This document shows, piece by piece, positions 15,277 through 24,181 of a stretch of DNA of 42,448 nt. The DNA comes from Bacteroides stercorirosoris (GTDB lineage: Bacteria > Bacteroidota > Bacteroidia > Bacteroidales > Bacteroidaceae): assembly GCF_900142015.1 (NCBI RefSeq), contig NZ_FQZN01000041.1:1-42448 (forward strand). The letters run 5' to 3'. The notes under the pieces are model-generated. The model had not been told where the DNA came from and did not search any database. It saw nothing but the letters and a program-made list of their open reading frames with translations. Position numbers and translations under genes: made by a program. Within the stretch, counting starts at the first letter, position 1. Every line of letters starts with the position of its first letter.

Positions 15277-16764
15277 TTATACATTATACGTACCCGATTT
15301 TGTATCTCCGCCATGTCCGGTCCAGTTTTCGTGGAAGAATTGTCCGCGAAGCTCGTCCGTCCGTTCGAAAGTATGCGCACCGAAGTAATCGCGCTGTGCC
15401 TGAATCATGTTGGCAGGCAGTTTCGAAGATACCAGCGAATAGAAATAGTTCAATGCGGAGGAGAAAGCGGGAACGGGCAGTTCTTCCTTCATCGCATGCG
15501 CCACAAGATGCTTCCAACCGGAGAGCAATTGCTGTATCTCTTCCTTAAAATAAGGAGCGAGCAACAAGTGTTTCGGTTTCTGTTGTGCCTCGAAAGCAGC
15601 AGCTATATCATTCAGGAATATACTGCGGATGATGCATCCCCCCCGCCACATACGGGCAATGGAGGCCAGGTCGAGTTCCCAACCGAAGCTCTCGGATGCC
15701 TTCTGCAACACGGCAAAGCCTTGCGCATAAGATACCAATTTAGAAGCATACAAGGCGGAATAGATATCTTTCACCAGTTCCGGTTTGTTGTAAACCACCT
15801 GCGAATGCTGGCAGACAAACTGCTTGGAAGCCGCCTCACGCAGGTTCTTCTGTGCCGAAAGGCTGCGTTCGAAAACAGCCGTAGCAATCAGTCCCAAAGG
15901 CATGCCCAGTTCCATGGCATTGATGACGGACCATTTGCCGGTACCTTTCTGTCCGGCCGTATCTAGTATCTTATCTATAAGGTAACCGCCTGTCTTGTCC
16001 TTATGACGCAGGATATTGGCGGTAATTTCTATCAGGTAGCTGCGCAGTTTGCCCTCATTCCAGTGGGCAAAAACGGAAGCCATTTCTTCATTATCCAGTT
16101 TCAGCAAATTCTTCATCACCCAGTAGGCCTCGGCAATCAGTTGCATATCGCCGTACTCGATACCGTTGTGTATCATCTTGACAAAATGCCCCGAACCTGC
16201 CGGACCGATCCAGTCGCAACAGGGAGTGCCGTCGGCAGCACGTGCAGCGATGCTCTGTAGGATGGGTTTTACTTCATCCCAGGCAGTAACCGAACCGCCC
16301 GGCATGATGGAAGCACCGTTCAGCGCCCCTTCTTCACCACCCGAAACTCCGGCACCTACAAAGCGGAAACCTTTCGATTCGGCCAACGCCACGCGGCGGT
16401 TAGTGTCTTCATAATTCGAATTGCCACCATCTATCAATATATCTCCCGGAGAAAGGTACGGGAAAAGTTGGTCCATAAGTTGGTCCACAGCAGCGCCAGC
16501 ACGCACCATCATCATTATTTTACGCGGTGCGGAAATGGACTCTACGAAGTCGGGGATTTCAGTGTATCCTTCGATGCTCTTCCCCTTGGCACGGCCGTTG
16601 ACAAATCGCTCAACCACACCCTCTTCCACTCCCGGAACAGTGCGGTTGTACACCGATACATGCCACCCCTTATCTGCCATGTTCAAGGATAAGTTCTCCC
16701 CCATTACGGCAAGTCCAATCAGGCCTATGTCTGTCTTTTGTTCTTTTTTTGTCATAACTTGCAT
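15277..16764 (-). CDS. gnd: 6-phosphogluconate dehydrogenase, decarboxylating
   Basis: Converts 6-phosphogluconate to ribulose 5-phosphate and CO2. 495 residues; family usually 470-490. N-terminal Rossmann GLIGLAVMGENLSLNMAD (about 15-32), DGGNSNYEDT (about 112-121) and the catalytic GPAGSGHFVKMIHNGIEYGD (about 193-212). C-terminal WRGGCIIRSIFL and the closing GxFFHxNWTGHGG-type segment are present. ATG 16764 and ATG 16755 are both possible starts, three codons apart; the latter would begin MTKKEQKTDIG. First gene of gnd-zwf-pgl, divergent from the symporter gene. Confidence 0.95.
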   Translation of the reverse strand: MQVMTKKEQKTDIGLIGLAVMGENLSLNMADKGWHVSVYNRTVPGVEEGVVERFVNGRAKGKSIEGYTEIPDFVESISAPRKIMMMVRAGAAVDQLMDQLFPYLSPGDILIDGGNSNYEDTNRRVALAESKGFRFVGAGVSGGEEGALNGASIMPGGSVTAWDEVKPILQSIAARAADGTPCCDWIGPAGSGHFVKMIHNGIEYGDMQLIAEAYWVMKNLLKLDNEEMASVFAHWNEGKLRSYLIEITANILRHKDKTGGYLIDKILDTAGQKGTGKWSVINAMELGMPLGLIATAVFERSLSAQKNLREAASKQFVCQHSQVVYNKPELVKDIYSALYASKLVSYAQGFAVLQKASESFGWELDLASIARMWRGGCIIRSIFLNDIAAAFEAQQKPKHLLLAPYFKEEIQQLLSGWKHLVAHAMKEELPVPAFSSALNYFYSLVSSKLPANMIQAQRDYFGAHTFERTDELRGQFFHENWTGHGGDTKSGTYNV

Positions 16765-16843
16765 TTTTTTATGTTATTTGTTTCATTGAAATGGAAACAA
16801 TATGCCAAGGGCATTTGTTCGTATGAATTCCGAATAAAAATCG

Positions 16844-16851
16844 TACTTTTG
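16844..16851 (+). promoter_or_regulatory. -7 box of the symporter gene
   Basis: TACTTTTG fits TAnnTTTG. The nearest TTTG (16814-16817) is 26 bp away, too far for a standard -33. Expected start near 16856, consistent with ATG 16895. Confidence 0.5.
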
Positions 16852-16894
16852 CAAACATAACTTCATTTCATTGGAAAAACTTAAATTCAGTTTT

Positions 16895-18049
16895 ATGAAA
16901 AAACTACATATCGGGTTGTTGCCGCGCATCATTATAGCTATCGCATTAGGTATTCTCTTCGGTCATTTTCTGCCTGCAGGACTGGTACGTTTGTTCGTTA
17001 CGTTCAACGGCATTTTCAGTGAATTCCTCAATTTCTCCATACCGCTGATTATTGTGGGACTGGTGACGGTGGCTATTGCCGACATAGGCAAGGGAGCTGG
17101 AAAGTTATTGCTGATTACGGCATTAATCGCTTACGGGGCAACACTGTTCTCAGGCTTCCTTTCATACTTCACCGGAGTAACGATATTTCCCCATCTGATA
17201 GAAACAGGCGTTCCTCTGGAGGAAGTCAGCGAAGCACAAGGAATATTGCCCTTCTTTTCGGTAGCCATTCCACCGTTGATGAATGTGATGACGGCACTGG
17301 TACTGGCTTTCACTTTAGGTCTGGGACTTGCCCAACTGAAAAGCGATACTTTAAAGAATGCAGCACGTGATTTTCAGGATATTATTGTAAAGATGATCAG
17401 TGTGGTCATTCTGCCATTGCTTCCGATATATATTTTCGGTATATTCCTTAATATGACCCATTCGGGACAAGTGTTCTCTGTGCTGATGGTATTCATAAAA
17501 ATTATCGGGGTGATTTTCCTGCTGCATATCTTCCTGCTGATATTCCAGTATTGCATCGCTGCGCTGTTCGTCCGCAAAAATCCTTTCAAGTTATTGGGAC
17601 GGATGATGCCGGCTTATTTCACCGCTTTGGGCACACAGTCATCTGCCGCCACAATCCCCGTCACCCTGGAGCAGACAAAGAAGAACGGAGTCTCAACCGA
17701 TATTGCAGGTTTTGTCATCCCGCTATGTGCCACCATACATCTATCGGGCAGCACACTAAAAATAGTGGCCTGCGCACTCGCTTTGATGATGATGCAGGGC
17801 ATACCTTTTGATTTCCCGCTATTCGCCGGCTTTATCTTCATGCTGGGCATCACAATGGTAGCAGCGCCCGGTGTTCCCGGTGGCGCCATCATGGCATCCT
17901 TAGGCATATTGCAGTCCATGCTGGGCTTCGACGAATCTGCACAAGCGTTAATGATTGCACTCTATATCGCTATGGACAGCTTCGGCACAGCCTGCAATGT
18001 GACGGGAGACGGGGCAATAGCACTGGTAGTGGATAAAATCTATAAATAA
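16895..18049 (+). CDS. Dicarboxylate/amino acid:cation symporter (DAACS family)
   Basis: Sodium- or proton-coupled uptake of acidic amino acids or C4-dicarboxylates in the inner membrane (GltP/DctA/SstT superfamily). 384 residues from ATG 16895 (MKKLHIGLLPRIIIAIALG), about eight helices with two re-entrant loops. Family elements: the Ser-rich turn TALGTQSSAATIPVTLE near residues 253-269, FVIPLCATIHLSGS, and AMDSFGTACNVTGDGAIALVV near the end, where DxxxTxxNVxxD residues bind substrate and cation. A TTG at 16871 would add 8 residues; I prefer the ATG. Divergent from gnd. Some features (GVPGG) recall SstT-type serine/threonine transporters, so substrate is open. Confidence 0.9.
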   Translation: MKKLHIGLLPRIIIAIALGILFGHFLPAGLVRLFVTFNGIFSEFLNFSIPLIIVGLVTVAIADIGKGAGKLLLITALIAYGATLFSGFLSYFTGVTIFPHLIETGVPLEEVSEAQGILPFFSVAIPPLMNVMTALVLAFTLGLGLAQLKSDTLKNAARDFQDIIVKMISVVILPLLPIYIFGIFLNMTHSGQVFSVLMVFIKIIGVIFLLHIFLLIFQYCIAALFVRKNPFKLLGRMMPAYFTALGTQSSAATIPVTLEQTKKNGVSTDIAGFVIPLCATIHLSGSTLKIVACALALMMMQGIPFDFPLFAGFIFMLGITMVAAPGVPGGAIMASLGILQSMLGFDESAQALMIALYIAMDSFGTACNVTGDGAIALVVDKIYK

Positions 18050-18132
18050 AGATCAATTACCAGGCATTAATTATTGATTTAGCAGTGTTACAACGCAGTT
18101 CAGTTTAGAAAGGAAACAAATGATAAATGAGA

Positions 18133-18192
18133 TTTTAGACACGGATTACACTGTTGTTTTATATACTGCAACAGTGTAATCCGTGTCTAAAA
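18133..18192. repeat. Perfect 24-bp-stem hairpin after the symporter gene
   Basis: Arms 18133-18156 and 18169-18192 are exact reverse complements (core GACACGGATTACACTG), with a 12-nt loop. The arms end in TTTT/AAAA, so it could terminate transcription in either direction. Its sequence style (ACGGATTACAC) is that of dispersed intergenic repeats. Confidence 0.7.
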
Positions 18193-18248
18193 CATATTCA
18201 TAACTGTGTAGAAATGAAGCAAATAAGAAATGAGATAGACGATAATTT

Positions 18249-18449
18249 TGCGCAGCCTAAGGCTGAAAGCCTTTCATCTTATAGCCCGGGGCAACGCCCT
18301 GGGGATTAGTATATATCTTTGCGCCCTGTAAGGGCAAAAGCCCGTATGTGGTGTTATGCCCTTACAGGGCGTAAGATTGTGGGGTACGGTTCATTCCCAG
18401 GGCGTTGCCCTGGGCTATAAGATGAAAGCCTTTCAGGCTTAAGTTGCGC
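18249..18449. repeat. Dispersed long-hairpin element, copy 1
   Basis: Outer arms: GGCTGAAAGCCTTTCATCTT...AACGCCCTGGG (from about 18261) and CCCAGGGCGTT...AAGATGAAAGCC (18397-18440). Between them is an inner stem GCGCCCTGTAAGGGC (18321-18335) with GCCCTTACAGGGCG (18358-18371), followed by TAAGATTGTGGGG. A second copy in the same orientation is at 36640-36832. The symmetrical folding in both copies suggests a DNA cruciform or structured RNA rather than a coding relic. Confidence 0.8.
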
Positions 18450-18652
18450 TATACTATTAAGAAATTAAAGTCCGCGTTCATCCGCCTTATCCGCATCGTC
18501 CGCGTACCCATTTGTTTCATATCCCTACAGATATGAGTTAATTTCAACTCCTGATTCACATTAATACCTAATAATTAATATCTGTTCTTTGTATTCTCGT
18601 AAAAAATAACGAATTTTGTCCCCTCAAAATCAATCAATAAAAGCCTATTATA

Positions 18653-19729
18653 ATGAAAACAGCTTTAATCTCCGGAATCACAGGTCAGGACGGTTCCTTT
18701 CTTGCCGAGTTTCTACTACAAAAGGGATACGAAGTACACGGCATTCTCCGCCGTTCTTCTTCCTTCAACACAGGTCGCATCGAACATCTGTATTTCGATG
18801 AATGGGTGCGCGACATGAAACAGAAGCGTACCATCAACCTGCACTACGGCGACATGACGGACAGCAGTTCGCTCATCCGCATCATCCAGCAAGTGCAACC
18901 GGACGAAATCTATAACCTTGCCGCACAAAGTCACGTGAAAGTTTCTTTCGACGTACCGGAATACACCGCCGAAGCAGACGCCATCGGTACGCTGCGTATG
19001 CTAGAGGCTGTCCGCATCCTCGGCATGGAGAAAAAGACAAAAATCTATCAGGCCTCCACTTCCGAGCTTTACGGAAAAGTACAGGAAGTCCCCCAAAAGG
19101 AGACGACACCTTTCTACCCCCGCAGCCCGTACGGAGTAGCCAAACAATACGGTTTCTGGATTACAAAGAACTACCGTGAAAGTTACGGAATGTTTGCCGT
19201 GAACGGTATCCTCTTCAATCACGAAAGTGAACGCAGAGGCGAGACATTCGTAACCCGTAAAATTACACTGGCTGCCGCACGCATCGCACAGGGTTTCCAG
19301 GACAAACTGTATCTGGGTAATCTGGACGCACGCCGCGACTGGGGATATGCCAAAGATTATGTGGAATGTATGTGGCTCATCCTGCAATATGATACTCCCG
19401 AAGATTTTGTGATAGCCACAGGCGAAATGCATACCGTCCGCGAATTTGCCACACTTGCTTTCAGAGAAGTAGGCATCGAACTGCACTGGGAAGGTGAGGG
19501 CGTAAATGAAAAAGGTATTGATGTGAAAACCGGAAAAATCATTGTTGAAGTAGACCCGAAATACTTCCGCCCTGCCGAAGTGGAACAGTTGCTGGGTGAC
19601 CCGACCAAAGCAAAAACCCTGTTAGGCTGGAACCCGAGACAAACCAGTTTCGAAGAGTTGGTGAAAATTATGGCTGCACACGATATGAAGTTCGTGAAGA
19701 AGCTGCACTTAAGGGAAGTTGAGAGTTGA
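18653..19729 (+). CDS. gmd: GDP-mannose 4,6-dehydratase
   Basis: Converts GDP-D-mannose to GDP-4-keto-6-deoxymannose, first step to GDP-L-fucose. 358 residues of the extended SDR family: NADP motif GITGQDGSFLAEFLL at residues 7-21, ILRRSSSFNTGRIEHLY near 32-48, catalytic STSELYGK and YGVAKQYGF (YxxxK), NGILFNHESERRGETFVTRK near 185-204, and RRDWGYAKDYVE. These match Gmd closely. fcl follows after 54 bp of AT-rich repeat. GDP-fucose feeds capsule and protein O-fucosylation in Bacteroides. Confidence 0.96.
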   Translation: MKTALISGITGQDGSFLAEFLLQKGYEVHGILRRSSSFNTGRIEHLYFDEWVRDMKQKRTINLHYGDMTDSSSLIRIIQQVQPDEIYNLAAQSHVKVSFDVPEYTAEADAIGTLRMLEAVRILGMEKKTKIYQASTSELYGKVQEVPQKETTPFYPRSPYGVAKQYGFWITKNYRESYGMFAVNGILFNHESERRGETFVTRKITLAAARIAQGFQDKLYLGNLDARRDWGYAKDYVECMWLILQYDTPEDFVIATGEMHTVREFATLAFREVGIELHWEGEGVNEKGIDVKTGKIIVEVDPKYFRPAEVEQLLGDPTKAKTLLGWNPRQTSFEELVKIMAAHDMKFVKKLHLREVES

Positions 19730-19783
19730 AGAACATTCAGCCAAGAATTAATGATTTATAGCTTATAATTAATAATTAAACTC

Positions 19784-20860
19784 ATGTTAGACAAAAACGC
19801 CAAAATCTTTGTGGCCGGTCATCGCGGTCTGGTAGGTTCAGCCATCTGGAAGAACCTGGAAGACAAAGGATATACCAATCTCATTGGCAAAACCCACAAA
19901 GAACTCAATTTATTGGACGCTGTAGCTGTTCGCAAATTCTTCGATGAAGAGCAACCGGAATATGTGTTTCTTGCCGCTGCCTTCGTTGGCGGCATCATGG
20001 CAAACAGCATCTACCGCGCCGACTTCATCTACAAAAACCTGCAAATACAGCAGAACGTCATCGGCGAAAGTTTCCGCCATAACGTGAAGAAGCTCCTCTT
20101 CCTGGGTAGTACATGCATCTATCCCCGTGATGCCGAACAGCCCATGAAAGAAGAGGTACTCCTCACCTCCCCGCTGGAATACACCAACGAACCGTATGCC
20201 ATCGCCAAAATAGCCGGACTGAAAATGTGCGAAAGCTTCAACCTGCAATACGGCACCAATTATATCGCCGTGATGCCTACCAACCTTTACGGCCCGAACG
20301 ATAACTTCGACCTGGAACGCAGTCACGTCCTTCCTGCCATGATCCGTAAGATTCACCTCGCCCACTGCCTGAAACAAGGTGACTGGGATGCCATATGCAA
20401 AGACCTGAACCAACGCCCCGTCGAAGGCATCGACGGCAGCAGCAGCCGGGAAAACATCCTCGCCATCCTCGCCAAATACGGTATCAGCAACACCGAAGTA
20501 AAACTATGGGGTACAGGCACTCCGCTCCGCGAATTCCTCTGGAGCGAAGAAATGGCTGATGCCAGCGTTTTCGTCATGGAGCACGTAGATTTCAAAGATA
20601 CCTACAAGCAAGGTGACAAGGATATCCGCAACTGCCACATCAACATAGGTACGGGCAAAGAAATCTCCATCCGCGAACTGGCCGAATTAATCGTTTCCAC
20701 CGTAGACTATCAGGGTCAACTGACTTTCGACAGTACTAAACCGGACGGAACCATGCGTAAACTCACCGATCCCTCCAAATTGCACGCCCTGGGCTGGCAC
20801 CATCAGGTGGAGATTGAAGAAGGCGTACAACGCATGTACAATTGGTATCTCGGAAAGTAA
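19784..20860 (+). CDS. fcl: GDP-L-fucose synthase
   Basis: Epimerises and reduces the Gmd product to GDP-L-fucose. 358 residues, longer than the 321 of E. coli Fcl because of an insert at about 205-245 (KDLNQRPVEGIDG region), as I recall for Bacteroidetes homologues. Motifs: VAGHRGLVGSAIW at 10-22, FLGSTCIYPRDAEQPMKE near 105-122, catalytic YAIAKIAGL (YxxxK), and NLYGPNDNFDLERSHVLPA. Together with gmd it makes the de novo GDP-fucose pathway. Confidence 0.96.
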   Translation: MLDKNAKIFVAGHRGLVGSAIWKNLEDKGYTNLIGKTHKELNLLDAVAVRKFFDEEQPEYVFLAAAFVGGIMANSIYRADFIYKNLQIQQNVIGESFRHNVKKLLFLGSTCIYPRDAEQPMKEEVLLTSPLEYTNEPYAIAKIAGLKMCESFNLQYGTNYIAVMPTNLYGPNDNFDLERSHVLPAMIRKIHLAHCLKQGDWDAICKDLNQRPVEGIDGSSSRENILAILAKYGISNTEVKLWGTGTPLREFLWSEEMADASVFVMEHVDFKDTYKQGDKDIRNCHINIGTGKEISIRELAELIVSTVDYQGQLTFDSTKPDGTMRKLTDPSKLHALGWHHQVEIEEGVQRMYNWYLGK

Positions 20861-20875
20861 AAGATTATCAACCAC

Positions 20876-20952
20876 TTACAAGAAGTCAACTTCTTGTAAA
20901 CAAACTCTTGACTTCCTGTCGACAAGCTATTAACTTCTTGTCGACAGGAAGT
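20876..20952. terminator. Double hairpin after fcl
   Basis: First palindrome TTACAAGAAGT-CA-ACTTCTTGTAA (20876-20899, 11-bp arms). Second hairpin ACTTCCTGTCGACAAG (20911-20926) with CTTGTCGACAGGAAGT (20937-20952), a 16-bp perfect stem and 10-nt loop, followed by TTGTCTTTAT. The two share the ACTTCTTGT unit, so they may have arisen by duplication. Probable end of the gmd-fcl transcript, or a dispersed hairpin repeat acting as one. Confidence 0.6.
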
Positions 20953-21089
20953 TTGTCTTTATCTGCCCGGCAGGTCTATCTGTTTCCCCGATATCAATTT
21001 CATTACTTGCAATAATTTCATCTGTTTGGCCATATTTTAATATACCTGCGTTTAAATGCTCTGTACTTCCCGCTTTTTTCAGAGAAAAA

Positions 21090-21120
21090 TTTGCATTCTT
21101 TTAATAAAGCCTTATATTTG
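21090..21120 (+). promoter_or_regulatory. Promoter of the acyl-CoA ligase gene
   Basis: TTTG (21090-21093), 19-bp spacer, TATATTTG (21113-21120). Full consensus; expected start near 21125. It overlaps an in-frame TTG at 21091, which therefore cannot be the start codon. ATG 21154 is the first good one. Confidence 0.8.
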
Positions 21121-21153
21121 CACAATTTTCAACCAAATGTGCAATATAATATC

Positions 21154-22812
21154 ATGGAACAAAGTTTTATCGCCTATATTGAGAACAGCATAAAAGAGAA
21201 TTGGGACTTGGATGCCCTGACTGACTATAATGGCGCTACCCTGCAATACAAGGACGTAGCCCGCAAAATAGAAAAAGTACACTTAATCTTCGAAGCAAGC
21301 GGCATCAAGAAAGGCGATAAAATTGCCATCTGCGGACGCAACAGTTCGCACTGGGGGGTCACTTTCCTCGCCACATTGACCTACGGTGCTGTTGTGGTTC
21401 CCATCCTGCACGAGTTCAAAGCGGACAATGTGCACAACATCGTGAACCATTCCGAAGCCAAACTGCTTTTCGTAGGCGACCAGGTATGGGAAAACCTTAA
21501 CGAAAGTGCCATGACTCTGCTGGAAGGCATCATACTGATGACTGACTTTTCCGTCCTCGTATCCCGCACCGAAAAGATAGACTATGCCCGCGAACATCTG
21601 AATGAACTGTTCGGCAAAAAATATCCCAAGAACTTCCGCAAGGAACATATTGAGTATCACAAAGACCAGCCCGAAGAACTGGCGGTCATCAATTACACTT
21701 CCGGTACGACGAGTTACTCCAAAGGTGTAATGTTGCCCTACCGTAGTCTGTGGTCCAATATTGCATTTGCATTCGAAGTGCTGCCTCTGAAGGCAGGTGA
21801 CAAGATCATCTCCATGCTGCCGATGGCACATATGTACGGACTGGCATTCGAGTTCCTGTACGAGTTCGCCGCAGGTTGCCAGATATACTTCCTCACCCGT
21901 ATGCCCAGTCCGAAGATTATCTTCCAGGCATTCTCAGAAGTGAAGCCCCACTTGGTGGTGGCCGTGCCGCTTATCATCGAAAAGATCATCAAAAAGAATG
22001 TGCTTCCGAAGCTGGAAACTCCGACTATGAAGTTGTTGCTGAAAGTTCCCATCATCAATGATAAGATTAAAGCAACTGTGCGTGAAGGCGTAGTCAATGC
22101 CTTTGGCGGACGTTTTGCAGAAGTTATAGTGGGGGGAGCCGCTTTTAATCAAGAAGTAGAACAATTCCTGCACATGATAGAATTCCCCTACACGGTAGGT
22201 TACGGAATGACGGAGTGTGGTCCGATTATCTGTTATGAAGACTGGTCACGTTTCAAACCGGGTTCTTGTGGTAAAGCAGTCCCCCGTATGGAAGTAAAAA
22301 TCCTCTCGCCCGATCCGGAAAATATTCCGGGAGAAATCGTATGCCGCGGTCCTAACGTGATGTTGGGGTATTATAAGAATGAAGAAGCCACCCGCGAGGC
22401 CATTGACGCAGACGGCTGGTTGCACACGGGCGACCTCGCCCTGATGGATGCCGAAGGCAATGTCACCATCAAAGGACGCAGCAAGAATATGTTGCTCGGT
22501 GCCAGCGGACAAAATATCTATCCCGAAGAAATAGAAGACAAGCTGAACAATATGCCATACGTTGCCGAAAGCATCATCGTACAGCAGAACGAGAAACTTG
22601 TGGGCTTGGTATACCCTGATTTCGATGATGCCTTTGCACACGGTCTGAAGACTGAAGACATCGAACGTGTCATGGAAGAGAACCGCGTTGCACTGAATAC
22701 AACCCTTCCTGCATACTGTCAGATATTTAAAATGAAGATATACCCCGAAGAATTTGAAAAAACGCCGAAACGCTCTATAAAACGGTTCCTGTATCAAGAG
22801 GCGAAAGGATGA
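21154..22812 (+). CDS. AMP-binding enzyme, long-chain fatty acid-CoA ligase type
   Basis: ANL-superfamily adenylating enzyme; activates a carboxylic acid, probably a fatty acid, through an acyl-AMP. 552 residues from ATG 21154. Motifs: phosphate-binding loop INYTSGTTSYSKGVMLPYRS near residues 172-191, GYGMTECGPI near 350, DADGWLHTGDLALMD near 425-439 with the ribose-binding Asp, KGRSKNMLLGASGQNIYPEEIE linking to the C-terminal lid, and the catalytic Lys in the final TPKRSIKRFLY. It has a strong promoter of its own; the repeat-protein gene starts 31 nt after its stop and is probably co-transcribed. Substrate is unknown. Confidence 0.92.
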   Translation: MEQSFIAYIENSIKENWDLDALTDYNGATLQYKDVARKIEKVHLIFEASGIKKGDKIAICGRNSSHWGVTFLATLTYGAVVVPILHEFKADNVHNIVNHSEAKLLFVGDQVWENLNESAMTLLEGIILMTDFSVLVSRTEKIDYAREHLNELFGKKYPKNFRKEHIEYHKDQPEELAVINYTSGTTSYSKGVMLPYRSLWSNIAFAFEVLPLKAGDKIISMLPMAHMYGLAFEFLYEFAAGCQIYFLTRMPSPKIIFQAFSEVKPHLVVAVPLIIEKIIKKNVLPKLETPTMKLLLKVPIINDKIKATVREGVVNAFGGRFAEVIVGGAAFNQEVEQFLHMIEFPYTVGYGMTECGPIICYEDWSRFKPGSCGKAVPRMEVKILSPDPENIPGEIVCRGPNVMLGYYKNEEATREAIDADGWLHTGDLALMDAEGNVTIKGRSKNMLLGASGQNIYPEEIEDKLNNMPYVAESIIVQQNEKLVGLVYPDFDDAFAHGLKTEDIERVMEENRVALNTTLPAYCQIFKMKIYPEEFEKTPKRSIKRFLYQEAKG

Positions 22813-22843
22813 TTCAATTGTATACTAATAAGATTAAAAACGA

Positions 22844-24085
22844 ATGAGACGATTAACTTCATTTATTGCCGTACTACTTTTGCTTACGACAGAAGTGATT
22901 TCTGCCCAAACCACAAATAACGAATCAACGAAAACAACCAGGAAAGACAAAGAACCTGTCGGCATCAATCTGTCCTTGTGGAAAAATATGTCCACACAGA
23001 AGAGTGATACTGTTGGAACCACTTGCTTCAATCTCGGTCTTTTCTCCTCTATGAACCGCCTGAGTGGCGTAGGCATCAACCTGCTGGGAGGAGTGGTGTA
23101 TCGGGATATGAACGGCGCACAGATCACAGGTCTTGCCAACCTGGTAGGCGGCAGCATGCGAGGCATACAGATTGCGGGCATCAGCAATGTAAATGGAGAC
23201 AATCTCAGTGGCGTGTCCTTATCCGGCTTGGTCGGCATCACAGGAAACCATGCACAAGGCGTCATTTTCTCCGGACTGACCAATATCACCGGCGACAATA
23301 CCAGTGGTGTTGTCATTGGCGGCTTACTGAACATCACCGGAGAAAATGCTTCGGGTGTACACCTTGCAGGATTAGCCAACATTTCGGGTGAAGCCTTCAA
23401 TGGCATTACAGTTTCCGGACTTCTGAACATTGTAGGCGAAAGTCTGCGGGGTGTACAGATAAGCGGATTAGGCAACATTACCGGAGAAACGATGCACGGT
23501 TTGCAGATAGCCGGATTGGGTAATGTGGTAGGTGGCACTGCCACGGGCGTACAACTTGCCCCCCTCAACATCGTAAAGGATGGAAAAGGGTTGCAAATCG
23601 GATTAGTCAACTATTATAAGGGTAATTTCGATGGCTTCCAATTGGGTCTGGTAAATGCCAATCCGGACACAAAAGTGCAACTGATGCTTTTCGGAGGAAA
23701 CACAACGAAGTTGAATGTGGGCGCACGCTTTAAAAACAAGTTATTCTATACGATCTTGGGTGGTGGCACACATTACCTGGACTTCAGCGACAAGTTCTCG
23801 GCTTCTCTTTTTTATCGTGCTGGTCTGGAGTTGCCCCTATACAAACAGCTATTCATCAGCGGTGACCTGGGATTTCAGCATATCGAAAACTTCAAGAACA
23901 AAGATTATGGTTTTCCGGCACGCCTTTATGCGTTACAGGCACGTGTGAATCTGGAATATCGCCTGACAGACAGATTCGGGGTATTCGTAACAGGAGGTTA
24001 CGGAGGCAGCCGCTATTACAACAAAGGGGTGACTTATGACAAAGGAGTGATTCTGGAAGGCGGAGTGGTATTGTTTAAATATTAA
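22844..24085 (+). CDS. LA_2272-type surface repeat protein with predicted beta-solenoid and beta-barrel
   Basis: 413 residues: a signal peptide of about 21 residues (ends EVISAQ), a Lys/Thr-rich linker, then a region in which Gly occurs at residues 75, 91, 107, 123, 139, 155, 171, 187, 203, 219 and 235, an exact 16-residue period with consensus GVxIxGLxNIxGExxx. Two shorter degenerate units follow, to about 277. The C-terminal part (about 278-413) has alternating hydrophobic strands and ends VVLFKY, as outer-membrane barrels do. It resembles the LA_2272 surface-repeat family; function unknown. I infer a beta-solenoid joined to a membrane barrel. Probably exported to the outer membrane. It lies 31 nt behind the acyl-CoA ligase gene. 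Confidence 0.8.
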   Translation: MRRLTSFIAVLLLLTTEVISAQTTNNESTKTTRKDKEPVGINLSLWKNMSTQKSDTVGTTCFNLGLFSSMNRLSGVGINLLGGVVYRDMNGAQITGLANLVGGSMRGIQIAGISNVNGDNLSGVSLSGLVGITGNHAQGVIFSGLTNITGDNTSGVVIGGLLNITGENASGVHLAGLANISGEAFNGITVSGLLNIVGESLRGVQISGLGNITGETMHGLQIAGLGNVVGGTATGVQLAPLNIVKDGKGLQIGLVNYYKGNFDGFQLGLVNANPDTKVQLMLFGGNTTKLNVGARFKNKLFYTILGGGTHYLDFSDKFSASLFYRAGLELPLYKQLFISGDLGFQHIENFKNKDYGFPARLYALQARVNLEYRLTDRFGVFVTGGYGGSRYYNKGVTYDKGVILEGGVVLFKY

Positions 24086-24088
24086 ATA

Positions 24089-24164
24089 TTAGGTATTAAT
24101 TGTTGAGTGTATAGGCATTTATGCATTATTGTGTAGCAATTGTAAATCAACAATTAATACCTAA
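24089..24164. terminator. Inverted repeat between convergent genes
   Basis: Arms 24089-24106 and 24147-24164 (TTAGGTATTAATTGTTGA and complement, 18 bp perfect) around a 40-nt loop that has smaller pairings. It lies between the convergent repeat-protein gene and fbp, where a bidirectional terminator is expected, though the U-runs are poor. TATTAATT-type sequence is common in the spacers here. Confidence 0.45.
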
Positions 24165-24181
24165 TACTTAAATATTCATAT

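Larger units (their letters stand above)
18050..18652. other. Gene-free, repeat-rich spacer between the symporter gene and gmd
   Basis: 603 bp without a credible gene. It holds a 24-bp-stem hairpin (18133-18192), the first copy of a long dispersed hairpin element (18249-18449), an outer imperfect inverted pair (about 18198-18228 and 18508-18536) and a 21-bp sequence (18546-18566) that recurs exactly at 33019-33039. No convincing gmd promoter was found near 18600. Confidence 0.7.
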
